Below the pieces are notes generated by a model. It was not told the origin of the DNA. It saw only the letters and a list, made by a program, of their open reading frames with translations, and searched no databases. From Curtobacterium flaccumfaciens (GTDB taxonomy: Bacteria; Actinomycetota; Actinomycetes; Actinomycetales; Microbacteriaceae): a DNA stretch of 64,000 nucleotides. This document shows, one piece after another, positions 60,286-64,000 of the stretch. Positions within the stretch are counted from its first letter, which is position 1. Each line of letters opens with the position of its first letter. The stretch is from positions 310,001 to 374,000 of the forward strand of contig NZ_JABMCF010000036.1 in the NCBI RefSeq assembly GCF_013359815.1, written 5' to 3'. The position numbers and the translations under genes are program-made.

Positions 60286-60380
60286 CGGCTGCTCCTCGTC
60301 TCGGTGCGGAGCCCGTCGCTCCGTCCTGGCGCCGACAGTAGGCCGCCGGGTAGTCGTCCGTACCGGAACGTTCGGGGTCT

Positions 60381-61664
60381 TCACACCATCTGGGCGCTGC
60401 GACGGCGCGCGAGCACGTACCCGACGGCGACCGCACCGGACACCGCGAGCAACGACGGCACGAGGATGTCGGTGCCCTGCTGGGTGAACTCGACGACGAG
60501 CACGAGGGCGGTGAACGGCGCCCGCATGGTGGTGGCGAGGAAGGCCGCCGCCCCGACGAAGGCGAAGGCCGCGAGGCTCGGGCCGTCGGCCGGCCACAGC
60601 AGCAGCCACGCACCGCCGAGCCCGCCACCGATCGCCGACCCGATCGCGATCGAGGGGGTCAGCGTGCCACCGACCGCACCCGCTCCGATGGTGGCCGAGG
60701 TGGTCACGGTCCGCAGGACACCGAGCAGCAGCAGCAGGACGATCGGCGAGAGGCCGGCGAACGAGGCGTCGTCGAGCGTGGTGTTCATCGCGACGAGGCC
60801 GAGCGCCCGACCGTTGCCGAGGATCTCCGGGAACGGGATCGCGATGAGCCCCACCATCGCGAAGACCACCGGCAGCACGACGAGCAGGTGCCAGCCCTTC
60901 GGCGCGATGCCCTGCAGCCGGTTGGTCAGCTTGACGAACCCGACCCCGGCGAGCCCCAGCACAGGCCCGACGACGATCGCCCAGACGAGCAGCGACGGCG
61001 ACAGGTGCATCGCGGGCACGTGGTAGAGCACCTCGTCCGGGATCACGAGCCGGGCGGTGATGGCGGCGACCGCACTCGTGGCGAAGGCGGGCAGGGCGGT
61101 CGCGAAGCTGATCTCGCCGAGCAGGACCTCGACCGCGAACAGCGCACCACCGAGGGGTACGTCGTACACGGCGGCGAGGCCGGCCGCAGCACCGCAGGCG
61201 ACGAGGATCTTCGTCTCGCGTGCGGTCAGCCCCGCACGCCGGGTGACGAGTTGAGCAAGCCAGGCTCCGACCTCACGCGGCGCGACCTCCTTGCCGATGG
61301 ACGCGCCGAGCCCCACGGCCAGGATCTGGATGCCGGCGTTCGCGAGCGTCGCCAGGGCCGGCATCCGCTTGCCGTCGACTGCCGCGGTGACCGAGACGAT
61401 CGAGCGCCCCCACCGACGGAGCGCCCACCAGGCGAACCCGGTCAGGACGCCGGCCGCGGTGAGCGCGAGGAACCGGTTCAGGCCCGACGATGCGTCGGCG
61501 GCCTCGAGGTGCCCGCCGAACCCGTACCCGAAGGCGACGAACTGGATGAGCTGGAGCGCGAGCCAGACCGCGATGCCGGCGATGCCGCCGGAGACGCCCA
61601 CCAGGGCGGTGACGACGGCGAGCTTGAGGGCCCAGACCGGGGTCGCGTGTCCGGAGTGCGGCAT
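60381..61664 (-). CDS. ClC family chloride channel / H+ antiporter
   Basis: A 427-residue ClC protein with about 10-12 helices. LGASIGKEVAPREVGAWLAQ corresponds to the G(K/R)EGP motif with the gating Glu, GAAAGLAAVYDVPLGGALFAVEVLLGEISF is the next conserved block, and GAGAVGGTLTPSIAIGSAIGG is the GxFxP motif (here GTLTP). The first motif (GSGIP) is not clear, so ion selectivity is uncertain. It is leaderless: TAGGCT is 7 bases before the ATG. Confidence 0.88.
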   Translation of the reverse strand: MPHSGHATPVWALKLAVVTALVGVSGGIAGIAVWLALQLIQFVAFGYGFGGHLEAADASSGLNRFLALTAAGVLTGFAWWALRRWGRSIVSVTAAVDGKRMPALATLANAGIQILAVGLGASIGKEVAPREVGAWLAQLVTRRAGLTARETKILVACGAAAGLAAVYDVPLGGALFAVEVLLGEISFATALPAFATSAVAAITARLVIPDEVLYHVPAMHLSPSLLVWAIVVGPVLGLAGVGFVKLTNRLQGIAPKGWHLLVVLPVVFAMVGLIAIPFPEILGNGRALGLVAMNTTLDDASFAGLSPIVLLLLLGVLRTVTTSATIGAGAVGGTLTPSIAIGSAIGGGLGGAWLLLWPADGPSLAAFAFVGAAAFLATTMRAPFTALVLVVEFTQQGTDILVPSLLAVSGAVAVGYVLARRRSAQMV

Positions 61665-61764
61665 GACCGGAAGCCTAACGGGCTGGACGCACCCGATGAC
61701 GGACCGCGACGGGCCCGCCGGACGCGGGACGAGCCTCCAGGCCGGGAGCCCCGACCACCCGCCG

Positions 61765-63876
61765 TCAGACGGCCGTCACCCGGAACGGCACCACGCAGTC
61801 GGCCGGCATGAGCGGTGGCTGCAGGCCGACGGTGCCGAGCACCCGGCCGCTGAACACCCGCGGGCCGGACCACCAGTCCGGCCGCCCCAGGTCGTGGCCG
61901 TCGCCGATGACCACCGGGTCGACGCGGTACGACGTGTCGGGATCGAGGTCGCGGAAGGTGACCCGGCCGGTGCCGGAGACCTCGGAGCGGCCGATGCTGG
62001 CGAGGAAGAAGACGGCCTGCTGCCGGTCCGACGCGACCGTGCCGTACACGAGCCGTGCGTCGTCGACCTCGTCCGAGCGCACCAGGTCACCGCCGTGCAG
62101 GAGCGGGCGGAGCTCCCGGTACAGCGCGATCCACTCGGTCAGTGCAGCGGACTCGTCGGCGGTCGCGCCGGCCAGGTCCCACTCGATGCCGAGGTGCCCG
62201 ACCAGGGCGGTGCCGGCACGGAAGGCGAGGTCGTGGACGCGACCGGTCGTGTGGTTCCGGCCGCTCGCGATGTGCGACCCGAGCAGCTCCGGCGGCAGGA
62301 GCTGCTGCGTCCACCGGTGCATCTGCTGGCGCTCGAGCGGGTCGATGTCGTCGGACACCCACACTCGCGCGGTGTGCTCGATGACGCCGAGGTCGACCCG
62401 ACCGCCACCCGACGAGCACGACTCGATCTCCAGCGACGGGAAGCGCTCGCCGAGCGTCGCCATCAACCGGTACGCGGCGAGGGTCTGCTCGTGGACCGCT
62501 GCGCCGCCGCCCGGGAACCCCGCCTCGACGAGGTCGCGGTTGTGGTCCCACTTCACGGCGTCGACCGCGTACTCGCCGATGATCGCCGTCATCCGTTCGA
62601 GCACGTGGTCGAAGGCCTCGGGGATCGCCAGGTTGAGCACCTGCTGGTCGCGGGACCGAGCGGGCAGCCGACCGTCGGCCTGCAGGATCCACTCCGGGTG
62701 GGCACGCGCCAGGTCGCTGTCCTCGTTCACCATCTCGGGTTCGAACCACAGGCCGAACTCCATGCCGAGCGCACGGACCCGGTCGACCAGGGGGCCGAGT
62801 CCGTCCGGCCAGACGTCCTCGTCGACGTACCAGTCACCGAGGCCGGCGTGGTCGTCGCGGCGGCCACGGAACCAGCCGTCGTCGAGCACGTAGCGTTCGA
62901 CGCCGAGGGCCGCGGCACGCTCGGCGAGGTCGACGAGGCGGGCCAGGTCGTGGTCGAAGTACACGGCCTCCCACACGTTGATCGTCATCGGGCGGGGCGT
63001 CGTCGGGTGCTGCGGGCGGCTGCGGAGCCAGCGGTGGAACCGTCGGGCCTGGTCGTCGAGGCCGTCCCCGTGGGCGAAGTACACCCACGGCCCCTCGTAC
63101 GTGTCGTCGGTGCCGAGCCGGACCTCGCCGGGCAGCAGGAGTTCGCCGCCGCCGATGACCTGGCGGCCGGTGGCGAGCCGTTCGGCGTGGTGCCGGTGGT
63201 TGCCGCTCCAGGCGGTGTGGACGCCCCAGACCTGACCGTGGGCGAAGCCGAAGCCCGGCTCCCCCACCGTCAGCACGGTCGCTGCGTCGGTGCCGGTACG
63301 ACCCTTCCGGCCCTCGCGCTGGTGGGTTCCCACGACGAGTTCGCGGCGCTGCGGGGTCCGCTCCTTGCCCCAGCGGCCGGCGAAGTCCAGGATCTCGCGG
63401 GCCCCGGACGGGATCGGCATCGCGAGCGTCAGGTCGTCGACGGTGTAGACGCCGTCGGCGGTGTTCGTGACGCTCGCGCGGGCCCGCACCAGCCCGGAGC
63501 CGAGCATCTCGATGGTGACCCGGACGGTGAGTCCGGCGGTGGTGTCCTCGGCGTCGGCGGTGACCGCGGAGTCGGTGACGGCGAGCGACCTCACGGTGAA
63601 CGCCGGCGACCAGTCGGCGCCGTCACGGTGCCCGGCGAGCCCCGGACGACCGCTCCAGCCCCGGTGTGGCTCGGGCAGCATCGACAGGCGGACCGGGTCG
63701 TCCATCTCGTTCGGGGACACCGGGGTGACGTCGGCGTCGGCGAGGGCCGTCAGCGCGTCGGTGTCGAGCGGGCCGAGTGCCGCTCCCCAGTGCACGACGG
63801 CGGGGAGCGCGTCGTCGCGGCAGTCCAGGACGAGCGAGACGCCACCGGCGGTCAGGTGGACGAGTTCGTGCGGCAT
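61765..63876 (-). CDS. Alpha-galactosidase (GH36)
   Basis: A 703-residue glycosidase. The N-terminal beta-sandwich is followed by the TIM barrel with YVLDDGWFRGRRDDHAGLGDWYVDEDVWPDGLGPL, FGLWFEPEMVNEDSDL and the nucleophile Asp in VKWDHNRD. The acid/base Asp is in WVSDDIDP. It removes terminal alpha-galactose from melibiose, raffinose or galactomannan oligomers in the cytosol (no signal peptide). CTGGAGCCCGC precedes the ATG. No sugar transporter lies within the window, but its promoter side is cut by the window edge. Confidence 0.93.
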   Translation of the reverse strand: MPHELVHLTAGGVSLVLDCRDDALPAVVHWGAALGPLDTDALTALADADVTPVSPNEMDDPVRLSMLPEPHRGWSGRPGLAGHRDGADWSPAFTVRSLAVTDSAVTADAEDTTAGLTVRVTIEMLGSGLVRARASVTNTADGVYTVDDLTLAMPIPSGAREILDFAGRWGKERTPQRRELVVGTHQREGRKGRTGTDAATVLTVGEPGFGFAHGQVWGVHTAWSGNHRHHAERLATGRQVIGGGELLLPGEVRLGTDDTYEGPWVYFAHGDGLDDQARRFHRWLRSRPQHPTTPRPMTINVWEAVYFDHDLARLVDLAERAAALGVERYVLDDGWFRGRRDDHAGLGDWYVDEDVWPDGLGPLVDRVRALGMEFGLWFEPEMVNEDSDLARAHPEWILQADGRLPARSRDQQVLNLAIPEAFDHVLERMTAIIGEYAVDAVKWDHNRDLVEAGFPGGGAAVHEQTLAAYRLMATLGERFPSLEIESCSSGGGRVDLGVIEHTARVWVSDDIDPLERQQMHRWTQQLLPPELLGSHIASGRNHTTGRVHDLAFRAGTALVGHLGIEWDLAGATADESAALTEWIALYRELRPLLHGGDLVRSDEVDDARLVYGTVASDRQQAVFFLASIGRSEVSGTGRVTFRDLDPDTSYRVDPVVIGDGHDLGRPDWWSGPRVFSGRVLGTVGLQPPLMPADCVVPFRVTAV

Positions 63877-63948
63877 GCGGGCTCCAGTCGGCGTCGTTGC
63901 ACGTCAGAGCTTTCCGGTCCGGAGCCGTCCGCTGCAAATCCTGCTGCG

Positions 63949-64000
63949 GCGCGGCTCCGGTTGCGGCTCAGAACGAGCGCGGCTCCGGTTGTGGCTCAGA
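63949..64000. repeat. Two 24-bp direct repeats upstream of the galactosidase
   Basis: GCGCGGCTCCGGTTG followed by [C/T]GGCTCAGA occurs at 63949-63972 and 63977-64000, a period of 28 bp with one difference. It may continue past the window. Confidence 0.85.

Noticed and set aside
62735..62750. A GGTTCGAACC stretch resembling a tRNA T-loop
   Set aside because: It falls inside the galactosidase coding sequence and no tRNA cloverleaf can be formed around it.

Overview
The window is about 70% GC, densely packed with genes on both strands, and has the coding style of a high-GC Gram-positive actinobacterium. Many genes start with GTG, and at least ten genes have a TANNNT hexamer 6-7 bases before the start codon, as in leaderless transcripts. 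Gene content and the recurrent GGGCCTCCCG hairpins suggest Microbacteriaceae, perhaps near Curtobacterium. That placement is inference. I found no rRNA, tRNA, CRISPR array, insertion sequence or prophage. The region reads as chromosome.

Layout: 1-5.3 kb holds the tail of a gene, an alditol-oxidase-like flavoenzyme, a 2'-5' RNA ligase family protein and a methionine ABC importer (metQ-metN-metI). 5.3-19.7 kb holds an EEP-fold hydrolase, an MFS exporter, a Gpi18-like mannosyltransferase, an FMN-binding protein, an LLM flavoenzyme, an SDR, an NRDE/TANGO2 protein, coaBC, a three-gene DoxX/YqjF/DUF1810 operon, two small regulators and a secreted lytic transglycosylase behind a possible MtrA box. 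19.9-27.0 kb holds a DyP peroxidase-encapsulin operon, whose cargo tail is visible and which has a short leader peptide, facing two large LuxR (LAL-type) regulators. 27.0-32.0 kb holds an acetolactate-decarboxylase-like protein lacking metal ligands, a UBP zinc-finger protein, a membrane protein, a cysteine-less thioredoxin-reductase-like protein and an ECF sigma factor operon with Asp23-type proteins. 32.2-38.8 kb holds a hydrolase, MOSC, YjbR and excalibur proteins, cysK-cysE, an M19 dipeptidase, a GNAT and an SRPBCC protein.

38.8-46.0 kb is a purine (allantoin) catabolic cluster on the minus strand: transporter, racemase, allantoinase, ureidoglycine/glyoxylate aminotransferase, allantoate amidohydrolase and an RpiR regulator. 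Palindromes with a GGAACGNNCGTT core lie at the transporter promoter and before the aminotransferase. 46.3-51.9 kb holds a VOC protein, a GntR regulator divergent from a proline-iminopeptidase-like/APC permease/acetamidase operon, and an SGNH hydrolase. 52-58 kb holds GNATs, an LLM monooxygenase and two divergent regulator-target pairs (MarR-VOC and TetR-oxidoreductase), each with two copies of a clear palindromic operator. 58-64 kb holds sufS-sufU, an MT0933-type antitoxin-like protein, a ClC channel and a GH36 alpha-galactosidase.

The non-coding DNA is unusually structured. It holds long hairpins whose arms are themselves palindromes 49-50 bp apart, a 131-bp tandem duplication, short tandem repeats that copy the stop-codon region of several genes, and a copied terminator plus gene tail. 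The most distinctive gene-level systems are the encapsulated peroxidase with its leader peptide and the cluster of redox-like proteins that have lost catalytic cysteines or metal ligands.
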